Part shown: piece after piece, positions 40,885-55,200 of the stretch
How positions within the stretch are numbered: the first letter of the stretch is position 1
Layout of the letters: each line of letters opens with the position of its first letter
Source: Bacillus sp. OK048
Lineage (GTDB): Bacteria > Bacillota > Bacilli > Bacillales > Cytobacillaceae
NCBI RefSeq assembly: GCF_900103525.1
Contig: NZ_FNHN01000001.1
Coordinates: 498,958-562,957 of the forward strand
Reading direction: 5' to 3'
Length of the DNA: 64,000 nt
Program-made: the position numbers and the translations under genes
The notes under the pieces: generated by a model
The model's database searches: none
Seen by the model: the letters and a program-made list of their open reading frames with translations, nothing else
Told to the model about the DNA's origin: nothing

Positions 40885-42089
40885 TTTCGTTCCAATTCCT
40901 TTGGTAATGCGGCAATTTCATCGATAATCTTTTCGGCAACTTCTTTTTTAGACATTAATGGAAGCTCGATCTTACTGCCATCTCTTTTTATTAACGTCAC
41001 TATGTTTGTATCCATTCCAAATCCTGCGCCATCTGATTTTATATTATTTGCAACAATCATATCTGCATTTTTGGTCTGTAGTTTTTTGCTTGCGTATTCT
41101 TCAACATTTTCTGTTTCCGCAGCAAACCCAACTAGAATCTGATCCTTCTTTAATGACCCCAGTTCAAATAAAATATCCTTTGTTCGCTCCAGTTCAATAA
41201 CCTTGTCCCCAGGCTGTTTTTTCATTTTATGATTAAAAGAAACCTTTGGACGGTAATCCGCGACTGCTGCTGTTTTAATAATAATATCCGCACTGTCATA
41301 GTGGTTCATCACTTCCCGATACATCTCTTCGGCACTTTCAATCTTAACTACTTCCACACCTGTTGGCGGCGTTAAATGGACAGGTCCACTAACCAATATG
41401 ACCCTTGCACCTGCATTCCTGGCTGCCTCTGCCAAGGCATACCCCATTTTTCCTGAAGAATGGTTGGTAATAAAACGGACGGGGTCAATCTTTTCTCTTG
41501 TTGGACCAGCTGTAATTAAGATATTTTTTCCTTTAAGTTTCAAGGAGTTTTTTTTGAAAAAATGTTGTTGTATCAAATCAACAATTTTTTCGGGTTCCTC
41601 TAAACGCCCTTTACCCACATAGCCGCATGCAAGATATCCTTCACTCGGCTCAATAAATTGATAATTGTATGATGATAAAGTTGAAATGTTCTTTTTCACC
41701 GCGGGATGGTCATACATATGGACGTTCATGGCTGGTGCAATCCATACTGGCGCAGTCGCTGCAAGTAAGGTGGTTGTAATCATATTATCAGCAATACCGT
41801 TGGCAAGCTTAGCGATCGTATTGGCCGTAGCTGGCGCAACCAAGATTAAATCAGCCCAATCGGCTAAATCAATGTGAGCAATTACAGCAGGATTTTTTTC
41901 GTCAAAGGTATCCGTATATACTTCATTGCGGGATAACGCCTGAAAAGTTAATGGGGAAACAAACTTGGCTGCAGAATCACTAAGTATCACTTTTACCATT
42001 GCACCTGACTGAACAAGTTTGCTTGTTAATGCGGCTGCTTTATATACAGCTATTCCACCTGTTACGCATAATAATATCTTTTTATTCAT
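40881..42089 (-). CDS. coaBC: Bifunctional phosphopantothenoylcysteine decarboxylase/synthetase CoaBC
   Basis: This 402-residue two-domain enzyme performs two successive steps of coenzyme A synthesis. The N-terminal CoaC flavoprotein half (about 1-185) has LCVTGGIAVYKA, HIDLADWADL (catalytic His) and ACGYVGKGRLEEP (catalytic Cys). The C-terminal CoaB half has ITAGPTREKIDPVRFITNHS and KTAAVADYRPK. The ATG at 42089 follows GGGGGA; a TTG two codons upstream is too close to that site. Coupled to priA by an ATGA overlap. Confidence 0.96.
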   Translation of the reverse strand: MNKKILLCVTGGIAVYKAAALTSKLVQSGAMVKVILSDSAAKFVSPLTFQALSRNEVYTDTFDEKNPAVIAHIDLADWADLILVAPATANTIAKLANGIADNMITTTLLAATAPVWIAPAMNVHMYDHPAVKKNISTLSSYNYQFIEPSEGYLACGYVGKGRLEEPEKIVDLIQQHFFKKNSLKLKGKNILITAGPTREKIDPVRFITNHSSGKMGYALAEAARNAGARVILVSGPVHLTPPTGVEVVKIESAEEMYREVMNHYDSADIIIKTAAVADYRPKVSFNHKMKKQPGDKVIELERTKDILFELGSLKKDQILVGFAAETENVEEYASKKLQTKNADMIVANNIKSDGAGFGMDTNIVTLIKRDGSKIELPLMSKKEVAEKIIDEIAALPKELERK

Positions 42090-42204
42090 CGTCAACTATC
42101 CCCCACTTCAAATCCATGAGTATCTATTCTTTTATTATGCTAGAAACACATAATTTTTTCACCTTTTACAACTTTTTTTCGACAAAAATTGTCTTTTTTA
42201 TTAC

Positions 42205-42387
42205 CTGTAATAAACTTGATTGTTGATTTGAGCTCCATGCGCTACGCTTTCCGCGGGCGGTCCGGGAAGCCTCCTCGGCGCTGAAGCGCCTGCGGGGTCT
42301 CCCCCTGCCCCGTCCTCCTGCAGGAGTCTTGCGCCTTCCGCAAAAATCAACATAGTTATAAAATCAACATTTACCTTTAACACAGCC
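42205..42387 (+). repeat. Intergenic repeat family A, copy 2
   Basis: About 183 bases, closely similar to copy 1 over the whole length. TGTTGATTT at 42221-42229 and AAATCAACA about 120 bases later form the inner inverted repeat. The right outer end TTTAACACAGCC matches copy 1, but the left outer end has diverged. It lies between coaBC and the rpoZ terminator. The open frame crossing it is not a gene. Confidence 0.85.
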
Positions 42388-42395
42388 TTTAAGAA

Positions 42396-42433
42396 AAATA
42401 AAAAGGCTGACATCACGTTGCTGTCAGACCTTT
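42396..42433 (-). terminator. Terminator after rpoZ
   Basis: A roughly 10-bp stem with one bulge (AAGGCTGACA near 42403-42412 with TGTCAGACCTT near 42422-42432) follows rpoZ and ends on the minus strand in TTTTTATTTTT. It closes the yicC-remA-gmk-rpoZ unit. Confidence 0.8.
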
Positions 42434-42440
42434 CTGATTA

Positions 42441-42686
42441 TTACTTGCCTATATTGCTGTCTTTTCCGTAGATAGCACCGGTTTCTGACTTTTTTGGTAC
42501 CCGATAGGTAAGTTCTCCGCTATAGATTTCCTCTAAAGCTTTTCCTACATGTTTATAGGAAACATATTTTGGTAATCTTTCATCATGTGTTTGCTGCATA
42601 GACCGGGCACGCTTTGCTGCAACGGAAACAAGAGAGTATTTTGAATCAATTTTATTAAGTAACGAATCAATCGAAGGATATAACAT
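42441..42686 (-). CDS. rpoZ: RNA polymerase omega subunit
   Basis: This 81-residue omega subunit aids folding of beta-prime and binding of (p)ppGpp in some species. It starts [20 protein letters not shown], then [10 protein letters not shown] and [19 protein letters not shown]. It is about 14 residues longer than B. subtilis RpoZ at the C-terminus ([17 protein letters not shown]). The ATG is directly after the gmk stop, so the two are coupled. Confidence 0.95.
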   Translation of the reverse strand: MLYPSIDSLLNKIDSKYSLVSVAAKRARSMQQTHDERLPKYVSYKHVGKALEEIYSGELTYRVPKKSETGAIYGKDSNIGK

Positions 42687-43301
<615 letters not shown>

Positions 43302-43312
43302 TTACAATAATC

Positions 43313-43576
43313 CTACCCTTCATCCATAATTTCATCACGGTCTGCCAGTCGATGAGCAACCGTTTCGGGTTGTACCGCAGAGAGAATAACATGGTCACTA
43401 TCCATGACAATTACTGCACGAGTACGTCTTCCGTATGTAGCATCAATCAATGAACCCCGATCTCGGGCATCTTGGATAATCCGTTTTATCGGAGCGGATT
43501 CAGGGCTTACAATTGAAATTATCCGATTGGCAGATACGATATTTCCAAATCCAATATTAATCAATTTAATCGACAT
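43313..43576 (-). CDS. remA: RemA, biofilm matrix gene activator (DUF370)
   Basis: This 87-residue protein starts [20 protein letters not shown], with [38 protein letters not shown] and [12 protein letters not shown]; it is nearly identical in pattern to B. subtilis RemA (YlzA), a ring-forming DNA-binding activator of matrix and osmoprotection genes. The ATG at 43576 fits the family start; upstream in-frame codons lack a site. The strength of the ribosome-binding site is modest (GGATGA). Confidence 0.95.
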   Translation of the reverse strand: MSIKLINIGFGNIVSANRIISIVSPESAPIKRIIQDARDRGSLIDATYGRRTRAVIVMDSDHVILSAVQPETVAHRLADRDEIMDEG

Positions 43577-43635
43577 GATTATCATCCAATCATCAATAAT
43601 ATATTTTTGCCTTGTCAAACACTTCCTAAACACTT

Positions 43636-44511
43636 TTATTCAATATTTTGAACTTGTTCTTTCAACTTCTCAAGCAAGCTTTTGATATCGACCACTTTTT
43701 TAGTTATCGTTGAGTCATTTGCTTTTGAACCAATCGTATTGGCTTCCCTATTCATTTCTTGAACAAGGAAATCAAGCTTTCTTCCAATCGTCTCTTGATC
43801 GTTTAATGTTTGAGTAAATTGCTGTACATGGCTTTTTAATCTTGTTAATTCTTCATTGATATCCATTTTATCAGCAAATATTGCAACTTCGATCAACACA
43901 CGCGATTCATCAAATTGTCCTTGGATGAGTTCCTCAATTTTTTTCATTAATCGTTCTTTATAGGCTGTGACCACTGAGGGAGCATGATCTTTAAGTTCTT
44001 CGATATGTGCATCCAATTGAAGTAAAGAGTTATCTAGATCCTTTCTTAGCTCTTCACCCTCTGCTACTCGCATTTGTTTACATTGTAAAACAGCTTCTTC
44101 TGTTGCTTTTAATACTAGATTTTCTAATTCTTCGTTGCCTGCATCAAGTTCTTCAATATGTATAAATTCATTACGAGTCAATAATTCTTGAAGCGTTACC
44201 TTTCCTTCAATATTGAATTTATCACGTGCTTGATTGATAAACAGGTAGTACTCTTCGAGCAGCTTCCAATCAACATGTACTTTCCGAGTAACCGTTGCTT
44301 CCCCTTCTATCATGATAAAAACTTCAGCTCTGCCCCGACGGAGATGCTCATTTACTTTTTTCTTAATCTTATCTTCAATCTTAACTAGCTGTCTAGGCAT
44401 CCGAACATTTATTTCACTAAATCGATGGTTAACTGTTTTTACTTCTACATTCACAGAAAAAGAGGCTGAAACAATCCTGCTTCTTCCAAAGCCCGTCATA
44501 CTTATAACCAT
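43636..44511 (-). CDS. yicC: YicC/YloC family endoribonuclease
   Basis: This 291-residue protein has the same length as B. subtilis YloC. The start [14 protein letters not shown], the [19 protein letters not shown] segment and the C-terminal [20 protein letters not shown] with [17 protein letters not shown] define the family. E. coli YicC acts as an endoribonuclease in small-RNA turnover; the Bacillus role is less clear. The ATG at 44511 is 8 bases after GGAG. It leads the yicC-remA-gmk-rpoZ unit from its own promoter. Confidence 0.93.
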   Translation of the reverse strand: MVISMTGFGRSRIVSASFSVNVEVKTVNHRFSEINVRMPRQLVKIEDKIKKKVNEHLRRGRAEVFIMIEGEATVTRKVHVDWKLLEEYYLFINQARDKFNIEGKVTLQELLTRNEFIHIEELDAGNEELENLVLKATEEAVLQCKQMRVAEGEELRKDLDNSLLQLDAHIEELKDHAPSVVTAYKERLMKKIEELIQGQFDESRVLIEVAIFADKMDINEELTRLKSHVQQFTQTLNDQETIGRKLDFLVQEMNREANTIGSKANDSTITKKVVDIKSLLEKLKEQVQNIE

Positions 44512-44544
44512 TAAGTACACTCCAATCTACCTGAAGATGAGCAG

Positions 44545-44573
44545 TTATTATATGTAAAGTATATTATTGGCAA
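44545..44573 (-). promoter_or_regulatory. SigA promoter of yicC-remA-gmk-rpoZ
   Basis: Minus strand: -35 TTGCCA (44568-44573), 17-base spacer, -10 TAATAA (44545-44550), about 34 bases before yicC and just past the terminator of the upstream gene. Confidence 0.7.
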
Positions 44574-44578
44574 CTAAC

Positions 44579-44610
44579 AAAAGGTAATAGAGTCACCTCT
44601 ACTACCTTTT
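44579..44610 (-). terminator. Terminator after the P-type ATPase gene
   Basis: A 14-bp near-perfect stem (AAAAGGTAATAGAG 44579-44592 with CTCTACTACCTTTT 44597-44610, one mismatch, 4-base loop). Both sides end in runs of A or T, so it may act in both directions. Confidence 0.85.
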
Positions 44611-44625
44611 GGATTATATCACACT

Positions 44626-47304
44626 TTATTTTGTTTTTCTTAACAAAAATGATCCGGCTAGTAAAAAAGTTGGAATTGATGACAGTCCAATGATCAAAAG
44701 CCAGTCTTTTACAAGGATTGGCAAGGTATGAAAGATTGGTTGGAAAGGCGGGTAGTATATTACGATCAGCAACAGTACAAGCGATGAAATGACTGCCCAG
44801 ACAAGATATTGGTTTCCAAATGGGTTTCTTGATAACACAGACTTCTCACTTCTACAATCAAATACATGAATGAGCTGAGCCATAACAAGTGTTGCAAAAG
44901 CAATCGTTTGTGCATATTCAAGATTAGCTGGAATATTGTCATAGACAATGATAAAAGCTAATAGCGTTACGATTCCTATGAGGAAACCCCTTGAAACTAC
45001 TTTCCAACCTAACCCTCTGGCAAAGACACCTTCATTTGGACTACGTGGTTTGCGCTTCATTACATCCTCTTCTGGCCGGTCCAGCCCTAAAGCCATTGCT
45101 GGCAGACCATCTGTCACTAAATTAACCCAAAGTATTTGAATCGGAACGAGAGGAAGTGGAAGTGCTAATAACATAGCAAACAACATCACCAATATTTCAC
45201 CTACATTAGATGCAAGTAAGTAGCGGACAAATTTTCGTATATTTTCATAAATATTCCTGCCTTCTACAATGGCAGATTTTATCGTAGCAAAATTATCATC
45301 TAGTAAAACAAGTGAAGATGCTTCTTTTGCCACATCTGTTCCCGTAATCCCCATCGCAACGCCGATATCAGCAGCTTTAATGGCAGGTGCGTCATTTACT
45401 CCATCCCCCGTCATCGCTACAATATGACCTCTATTTTGTAAAGCCTTGACGATTTTCAATTTATGTTCGGGTGATACTCGAGCAAATACGGAAACGTCAT
45501 CTACAACTTCTTCAAGCTCATCAACCGACATCATTGATAAAGCATTTCCATCAAGAACCTTGCTTTTTTTGGTTAAAATCCCGAGCTGCGCTGCAATGGC
45601 CTTTGCTGTAATGACATGATCACCAGTAATCATTACCGTTTTTATACCAGCCTCATTACACTCCTTTACAGCGGTCTTCACTTCTGGTCGAGGCGGATCA
45701 ATCATCCCTTGAACACCAATAAACGTTAATTTCTTCTCGGCTTCCTGTTCGCTAAGAATTACCGTATTCCCTGGAATCGGTTTAAAGGCAATAGCAATCG
45801 TTCTAAGCGCTTGGAAAGCGAGGTTATTGATTGCCTCCTGAACCTGACTTTGGACATTCTGGCTCAAGTATTGTGTTTTGCTATCCCAGAGAATGGATTC
45901 ACTCTTGCCAATAATTACATCCGGTGCACCTTTGGTTACAATGAAATTCCTGCCTTGTTTATCTTTTACATGCATACTCATCATTTTTCTGACAGAATCA
46001 AAGGGAAATTCCTTGATGATGGTGAATTCATCTAATAAATTTGTCCGGTCTAACCCAGCCTTCATAGCACTAACGAGTAACGCACCTTCTGTTGGGTCTC
46101 CATCAAGAATGTAGTCTTCATCTTTCATGACCAATTCTGAATGATTACAGATCATCCCAAAGACAAGCATTTGCTGCAAAGCTTTCTCATCTTTTGGATG
46201 AACACGAGTATTATCACGGTAAAAATAACCCTGCGGCTGATAGCCAACACCATCAACTGTCCAGGTGTTACCACCGCTCCATAAATGGGTAACGGTCATT
46301 TTGTTTTGGGTCATTGTCCCCGTTTTATCAGAACAAATAATAGAAGCACAGCCTAGTGTTTCTACTGCTGGCAGCTTCCTAACAATGGCGTTTTTCTTGA
46401 TCATTTTTTGGACTCCAAGCGACAATGCAACCGTTACGATTGCCGGTAATCCTTCTGGTATCGCCGCAACAGCTAGTGAAACACCTGCTAGGAACATCGT
46501 ATAAAGTTCATGCCCCTGTAATACACCAATCGCAACAACAAGAACAGTTAGTAATAAAGCAACGGTTATTAAAATTTTTCCCAACTGTTCCAAACGACGC
46601 TGCAAAGGAGTTTCCTGGGTTTCTGCATTTTGGAGTAAGTCAGCAATCTGCCCCATTGCTGTTTTCATGCCCGTTGCAATGACTACCCCTACGCCGCTGC
46701 CCCGAGTAATCATCGTGCCCATGAAGCCGATATTTTCCATATCACCTATTCCAGGGTTAATCGTTTTTAAACTATCGATATGCTTTGAAACTGGTACAGA
46801 CTCTCCAGTAAGCGCTGATTCTTCTAGCTCTAAGCTTCTGGATTCGATAATCCGAACATCCGCTCCAATTCTATCTCCAGTTGAAAATTTAATAATATCT
46901 CCAGGGACAATCTCTTTAGAAAGGATTTTCACCCACAGTCCTGCCCGTAATACAGACACCTGTGGAGCGGATAATTCTTTTAGTGCCTCCAGGGATTTCT
47001 CTGCTCTTCTTTCTTGATAGAAGCCTAAAATCCCGTTAATTATCACGATTGCAATAATCGCGATTGCGTCAATATACTCACCTAACAATCCAGATAATAA
47101 CGTGGCTGCAAGCAGGACTAGAACCATAAAATCTTTAAATTGACTAAAAAATAAGAGTAAAGCAGATTGCTTTTCTCCTTCCTTCAATTCATTAAGCCCA
47201 TGTTGGGCTATCCGTTTCTTTACAACTTCTGGTGATAACCCAGCAGAAAAGTCGGTATCTAAGACCTTTTCTACTTGATTTATCTCCATCTCATGGAATT
47301 TCAT
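44626..47304 (-). CDS. yloB: Cation-transporting P-type ATPase, calcium type (YloB)
   Basis: This 892-residue P2A-type ATPase probably exports Ca2+ and is a single-gene unit. It has the TGES loop (166-169), PEGLP in M4 (283-287), phosphorylated Asp326 in CSDKTGTMTQNKM, the KGAPD nucleotide-site loop, and TGDGVNDAPAIKAADIGVAMG. About ten membrane segments are predicted. B. subtilis YloB is a calcium ATPase linked to spore heat resistance. It diverges from rqcH. Confidence 0.95.
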   Translation of the reverse strand: MKFHEMEINQVEKVLDTDFSAGLSPEVVKKRIAQHGLNELKEGEKQSALLLFFSQFKDFMVLVLLAATLLSGLLGEYIDAIAIIAIVIINGILGFYQERRAEKSLEALKELSAPQVSVLRAGLWVKILSKEIVPGDIIKFSTGDRIGADVRIIESRSLELEESALTGESVPVSKHIDSLKTINPGIGDMENIGFMGTMITRGSGVGVVIATGMKTAMGQIADLLQNAETQETPLQRRLEQLGKILITVALLLTVLVVAIGVLQGHELYTMFLAGVSLAVAAIPEGLPAIVTVALSLGVQKMIKKNAIVRKLPAVETLGCASIICSDKTGTMTQNKMTVTHLWSGGNTWTVDGVGYQPQGYFYRDNTRVHPKDEKALQQMLVFGMICNHSELVMKDEDYILDGDPTEGALLVSAMKAGLDRTNLLDEFTIIKEFPFDSVRKMMSMHVKDKQGRNFIVTKGAPDVIIGKSESILWDSKTQYLSQNVQSQVQEAINNLAFQALRTIAIAFKPIPGNTVILSEQEAEKKLTFIGVQGMIDPPRPEVKTAVKECNEAGIKTVMITGDHVITAKAIAAQLGILTKKSKVLDGNALSMMSVDELEEVVDDVSVFARVSPEHKLKIVKALQNRGHIVAMTGDGVNDAPAIKAADIGVAMGITGTDVAKEASSLVLLDDNFATIKSAIVEGRNIYENIRKFVRYLLASNVGEILVMLFAMLLALPLPLVPIQILWVNLVTDGLPAMALGLDRPEEDVMKRKPRSPNEGVFARGLGWKVVSRGFLIGIVTLLAFIIVYDNIPANLEYAQTIAFATLVMAQLIHVFDCRSEKSVLSRNPFGNQYLVWAVISSLVLLLIVIYYPPFQPIFHTLPILVKDWLLIIGLSSIPTFLLAGSFLLRKTK

Positions 47305-47427
47305 CCGACCATCTCACTTCCCCCTTAATTGTCTAAGACTTACTTAAAGAAAGCTTATTCAGCCTCGTCCAAAAAAATGCTATGATAATTAAGACAAGTT
47401 ATGATAACTGAATGAACATTTTAAAAT

Positions 47428-47457
47428 GAGACATACTCTAACTTTGTAAGCTATACT
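47428..47457 (+). promoter_or_regulatory. Possible rqcH promoter
   Basis: Plus strand: GAGACA (47428-47433), 18-base spacer, TATACT (47452-47457). The -10 is good and the -35 is 4 of 6. It would give a leader of about 32 bases. Confidence 0.45.
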
Positions 47458-47494
47458 AGAGGAATAAATATGTTTGAAGTAAAGGATGTTTTCC

Positions 47495-49207
47495 ATGTCA
47501 TTTGATGGTTTATTTACAAAAGCAATGGTTGCTGAACTCGCGCACACCTTAAAGGGTGGTAGAATTAATAAAGTCCATCAGCCTTATAAAAATGAAGTAA
47601 TTCTAACAATCCGTGCAAATGGAGTAAATCAAAAATTATTATTTTCTGCACACCCTAGCTATGCAAGGGTACAGCTTACAAATGAAGCCTATGAAAACCC
47701 GAGTGAACCGCCAATGTTCTGCATGCTGCTAAGAAAGCATATTGAGGGCTACATTTTAGAGGATGTTTATCAGTTTGAAAATGATCGGATGATTATTTTT
47801 GAAATAAAAGGGCGAAATGAAATCGGTGATGTTAGCTACAAACAATTAATTATTGAAATAATGGGCAGGCACAGTAACATCATCCTAGTAGATAAAACCC
47901 GTAACATTATTCTCGACAGCGTTAAACACGTTTCGTTTGCAGTAAACAGTCACCGAGCGATACTACCTGGTCAGCCCTATATATATCCGCCAGAACAAAA
48001 TAAACAAAATCCATTTTCAGCAGTTGAAGATGATGTATTGAGGAAAATTGATTTTAATAGCGGCAAGGTAGACCGGCAAATCGTCGAGCAATTTGCTGGA
48101 ACCTCACCACTATTTGCAAAAGAAGTTATTTTCCAATGTGGGATTGCCAATCGAGTAACAATCCCCACTACATTTATTCAAATGATTCAAAGAATTGACA
48201 AGGGTCAATTAGATCCTGCCATCATGGCAACTGGGAATAAAGAAGTGTTTTACCTTTTTCCACTTGAGCATGTAAAAGGAGAAGTAAAAAGCTTTTCAAC
48301 TCTTAGCGAAATGCTTGACCGTTTTTATTTTGGGAAAGCTGAACGAGACCGAGTAAAACAGCAAGGACATGATATTGAGCGGCTGATTTTGAATGAAAAA
48401 GAAAAGAATGAGAAGAAAATTGAAAAATTATCCGATACATTAAGAGAGGCTGAGAAAGCCGATCAGCTCCAGCGCTACGGCGAACTATTGACAGCAAATC
48501 TTTATGCTGCCAAAAAAGGGATGAAAGAAATTGAAGTAATTGATTATTATGATGAAACGGGTGGCACAGTTGCGATTCTCTTGGATCCGAGGAAGACACC
48601 ATCAGAAAATGCACAAAAGTATTTTTCTAAATACCAGAAGGCAAAAAATTCAGTTTCCATCGTAATCGAACAAATTGAAAAGGCCCGTGAGGAAGTCATT
48701 TACTTTGAAAATTTACTTCAACAGGTGCAGTCGGCTTCCCCTAAGGACATTCAAGAAATTCGCGAAGAACTAATTGAAGGCGGTTATATCCGCAGCAGGC
48801 AAAAAAGAAATGCGAAAAAGATTTCCAATGCCAAACCGATTCTTGACTATTACCTTTCTTCTGATGGTACCGAGATTATTGTTGGTAAAAATAATAAGCA
48901 AAATGATTATTTAACCAATAAACTTGCTGCTAGAGATGAAATTTGGCTTCATACAAAGGACATCCCTGGTTCCCATGTTGTTATTCGCAGTAAAGAACCA
49001 TCTGAAACAACTATTCATGAAGCAGCAATTTTAGCAGCTTATTATAGTAAAGCTCGAAACTCAAGCTCTGTACCTGTTGATTTTACAAAAGTCCGGTATG
49101 TAAAAAAACCGAACGGAGCTAAGCCTGGTTTTGTTATCTATGATAATCAGCAAACAGTTTATGTTACACCTGAAGAGGAAATCGTTCTAAAACTTAAGAA
49201 AAAATAA
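47495..49207 (+). CDS. rqcH: Rqc2 homologue RqcH (YloA), ribosome quality control
   Basis: This 570-residue NFACT protein binds stalled 50S subunits and recruits Ala-tRNA to add poly-alanine tails. Its length equals B. subtilis RqcH. The NFACT-N domain starts [15 protein letters not shown] and has the conserved [10 protein letters not shown]; a helical coiled-coil middle (about 290-430) and the C-terminal RNA-binding NFACT-R domain ([18 protein letters not shown]) follow. The ATG at 47495 follows AAAGGA at 8 bases. It is the second plus-strand gene. Confidence 0.97.
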   Translation: MSFDGLFTKAMVAELAHTLKGGRINKVHQPYKNEVILTIRANGVNQKLLFSAHPSYARVQLTNEAYENPSEPPMFCMLLRKHIEGYILEDVYQFENDRMIIFEIKGRNEIGDVSYKQLIIEIMGRHSNIILVDKTRNIILDSVKHVSFAVNSHRAILPGQPYIYPPEQNKQNPFSAVEDDVLRKIDFNSGKVDRQIVEQFAGTSPLFAKEVIFQCGIANRVTIPTTFIQMIQRIDKGQLDPAIMATGNKEVFYLFPLEHVKGEVKSFSTLSEMLDRFYFGKAERDRVKQQGHDIERLILNEKEKNEKKIEKLSDTLREAEKADQLQRYGELLTANLYAAKKGMKEIEVIDYYDETGGTVAILLDPRKTPSENAQKYFSKYQKAKNSVSIVIEQIEKAREEVIYFENLLQQVQSASPKDIQEIREELIEGGYIRSRQKRNAKKISNAKPILDYYLSSDGTEIIVGKNNKQNDYLTNKLAARDEIWLHTKDIPGSHVVIRSKEPSETTIHEAAILAAYYSKARNSSSVPVDFTKVRYVKKPNGAKPGFVIYDNQQTVYVTPEEEIVLKLKKK

Positions 49208-49210
49208 AAT

Positions 49211-49234
49211 TTGCCCCGGTTTTCCGGGGCATTT
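49211..49234. terminator. Bidirectional terminator between rqcH and pyrE
   Basis: A perfect 8-bp GC-rich stem (TGCCCCGG 49211-49218, TTTT loop, CCGGGGCA 49223-49230) lies between the convergent ends of rqcH and pyrE. T-runs occur on both strands. Confidence 0.9.
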
Positions 49235-49237
49235 TAC

Positions 49238-49866
49238 TTATTCGTATCTCTTACTCCATTCTGACGGGGATTTGCTCCAAGATAATAGACTCTCTTGATC
49301 AATTTTATTTATGTAGCCTTTTTCGATAGCCACCTCCACGAGAGTAATAAAATCCGTTAGTGATTCACTTTTGATATCTTCCTGTAAGAAGGCTTCTTTT
49401 CCATTTTCAAGCCCGTATGTAAATATGGACACCACTCCAAGGACTTCGCATCCAGCTTCCCTTAGTGCTTGAACGGCTGTAATGACACTTCCTCCAGTAG
49501 AGATTAAATCTTCTACTACAACAACCTTTTGACCTTGTTCCACCTTACCTTCAATCTGATTACCCTTACCATGCCCTTTCGCTTTTGACCGGACATAACA
49601 CATTGGCAAGTTTAACAAATCACTCACCCAGGCGGCATGTGGGATTCCTGCTGTTGCAGTTCCTGCAATTACTTCTGCTCCGGGATAGTTCTCCTGAATT
49701 AGAGATTGCAGCCCTTTTGCTATCTCTTTTCTTACATCGGGATAGGAAAGTGTGAGGCGGTTGTCACAATAGATAGGTGAACGTAATCCTGATGTCCAAG
49801 TAAATGGTTCATTTGGCTTTAACGCTACCGCATGGATTGATAGTAATTTTTCGGCAATTAATTTTT

Positions 49867-49870
<4 letters not shown>
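49238..49870 (-). CDS. pyrE: Orotate phosphoribosyltransferase
   Basis: This 210-residue enzyme joins orotate to PRPP to make OMP. The PRPP motif is [19 protein letters not shown], with [16 protein letters not shown] near the N-terminus and [13 protein letters not shown]. The ATG at 49870 is 7 bases after GGAGGA and overlaps the pyrF stop (ATGA). It is the last gene of the pyr operon, followed by a bidirectional terminator. Confidence 0.97.
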
Positions 49871-52262
<2,392 letters not shown>

Positions 52263-52266
<4 letters not shown>

Positions 52267-55200
52267 GCAAAAACAGCCTCCTTTTCCTCAACAGTCATTG
52301 CTTCAGCTGAAAAATTCATTGATTCAATCACTTTTAGAATTGCATCAGCTGTATCTAGAGATGTTAAGCATGGGACCCCATTTTCAACTGCTTCACGACG
52401 GATTCTAAAACCATCACGTTCTGGCTGTTTTCCTTTTGTAAGGGTGTTGATGATGAATTGGGCTTCGCCATTGTGAATAACATCGAGCAATGTTTTTCCT
52501 TCTGATCCAATTTTTCCGATTACTTTTACTCGCAGTCCTGCAGACTCAAGTACAGCCGCCGTACCCCCCGTCGCCATAAGTCGGTATCCATTTGAGGCAA
52601 AACGTTTTGCAAGATTTAATGATTCTTGTTTGTCTTTATCTGCAACTGTAAACAAGACAGTCCCAAATTTTTGAATCTTCATTCCAGAAGCTACTAGTCC
52701 TTTGTAAAGTGCCTTTTCCAAAGTACTATCTTTCCCCATTACCTCACCAGTTGATTTCATTTCAGGTCCGAGTGTAATATCAACATTTCTTAACTTTGCA
52801 AAAGAGAAGACTGGAACTTTTACAAAAACACCTTTCTTTTCAGGTACAATTCCTGGTTTATAGCCTTGTTCGATGATAGAAACTCCCAAGATCGCTTTCG
52901 TAGCAATTTTAGCCATTGGTATATTGGTTATTTTACTTAAAAACGGAACCGTCCGACTTGAACGTGGATTCACTTCAAGAACATATACTTGACCCTTTGC
53001 TAATACATATTGAATATTTAGCAGTCCTACGATATTTAAACCTAAGGCCATTTTTTCTGTATATTCAACAAGCGTTTGTTTCACGCTATCAGATAATGTT
53101 TGTGGCGGATATACAGCAATCGAATCCCCAGAATGGACGCCTGCACGTTCAATATGCTCCATAATTCCAGGTATTAACACATTTTCGCCGTCACAAATGG
53201 CATCCACTTCAATTTCTTGGCCCGTTAAGTAGCGGTCGATTAACACTGGATGTTCTGGATTGATTTTCACTGCATTTTCCATATAATGAAGCAGTTCTTC
53301 TTGGCGATAAACGATTTCCATCGCTCTGCCGCCAAGTACATAAGATGGTCGGACAAGAACAGGGTAGCCAATTTCATTTGCAATCCCCACTGCTTCAGCA
53401 ACTGATAATGCCGTTTTTCCTAGTGGCTGTGGAATACCTAGCTTTCCAAGTGCTTGTTCAAATTTGTTCCGATTCTCGGCACGATCTAAATCCTCAAGGC
53501 TTGTTCCGAGGATTTCCACTCCGTTTTCTGCTAATTTTGCAGCAAGATTAATAGCTGTCTGCCCACCGAATTGAACAACCACACCTATTGGATTTTCTAA
53601 ATCGATAATACTCATGACATCCTCAATCGTTAAAGGTTCAAAGTAGAGCTTGTCGGAGATACTGAAATCAGTCGATACCGTTTCTGGATTATTATTGATA
53701 ATAATTGCTTCATACCCAGCCTCTTTAATTGCTTTAACTGAATGAACGGTGGCATAATCAAACTCTATCCCCTGGCCGATGCGAATCGGACCTGAGCCGA
53801 GAACAATAACACTTTTTCTATCGGTTACAATTGATTCATTTTCTTCCTCATATGTTCCATAATAATAAGGTGTTTCTGACTCAAATTCAGCTGCACAGGT
53901 ATCCACCATTTTATAAACTGGAATCAATCCATAATCTTTGCGCAGGCTGTAAATATCTTCTTCCTTTTGATCCCAAAGTTCAGCAATCTTTTTATCAGAA
54001 AAACCCTTTTGTTTTGCTTCCTTAAGAACATCCATATTCATTGGGTTATCAGCAATTTTTGTTTCCAGTTCGATGATTCCCTTAAACTTGTGTAAGAAAA
54101 ACAAATCAATCTGGCTCCATTGATGAATGGTTTCTACTGGTATGCCCCGCTTCATTGCCTCCGCGATGTAAAAAAGTCTCTCATCTCCAGCTTTGTGAAT
54201 TCTTTTTTCTAGTAATTCATTACTGATTTCTGCTGCTTCATTTAACTCGAAATGATGAACACCAGCCTCTAGTGAACGAATTGCTTTTAATAATGATTCC
54301 TCAAAGGTACGGCCAATCGCCATCACTTCACCCGTAGCTTTCATTTGCGTTCCAAGTGACCGGTTCCCTGATTCAAATTTATCAAATGGCCACCTAGGAA
54401 TTTTGGTAACAATGTAATCGAGAGCAGGTTCGAAGCTAGCGTACGTTTTCCCTGTAACAGGGTTAAGCATTTCATCTAATGTTAAGCCAACTGCAATTTT
54501 TGCTGCAAGCTTTGCAATCGGATAGCCGGTTGCTTTTGAGGCAAGAGCGGAAGAACGGCTTACCCTTGGATTTACTTCGATAATATAGTAGTTAAAGCTA
54601 TATGGGTCTAGGGCTAGCTGAACATTACAGCCACCTTCAATCCCAAGTGTACGAATGATTTTAAGTGAAACATTTCTTAATAGCTGATATTCTCGATCGC
54701 TTAATGTTTGACTTGGTGCAACTACAATCGAGTCACCAGTGTGAATACCAACAGGATCAATATTTTCCATGTTACATACAACAATCGCATTATCATTTCC
54801 ATCACGCATTACTTCGTATTCGATTTCTTTATAGCCGGCAATACTTTTCTCAAGCAAGCATTGAGTAACTGGGCTGCTCTTTAAGCCGCTAGCCACAATT
54901 TCGTTAAGATCTTCTTGATTATGGCAAATACCTCCACCGGTACCGCCAAGCGTATAGGCTGGACGTACAATGACTGGGAATCCTATTTTTCCAACGAATG
55001 CATGCGCTTCAGCTAATTCATGGATAATTTCACTATCTGGAACAGGCTCATTCAATTCATTCATGAGACTTCGAAAGAGGTCACGGTCCTCCGCTTGTTT
55101 AATCGCTGATAATTTCGTTCCTAGGATCTCAACCTCACACTCATCTAAGACTCCGGAGTTTGCTAAATCAACTGCAAGATTCAGACCAGTTTGACCGCCA

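Noticed and set aside
42201..42416. A 71-codon minus-strand open frame with a GC-rich, Ala/Pro/Gly-rich product
   Set aside because: It lies over repeat family A copy 2 and the rpoZ terminator. The composition comes from the GC-rich repeat, there is no ribosome-binding site, and the other copies do not keep the frame.
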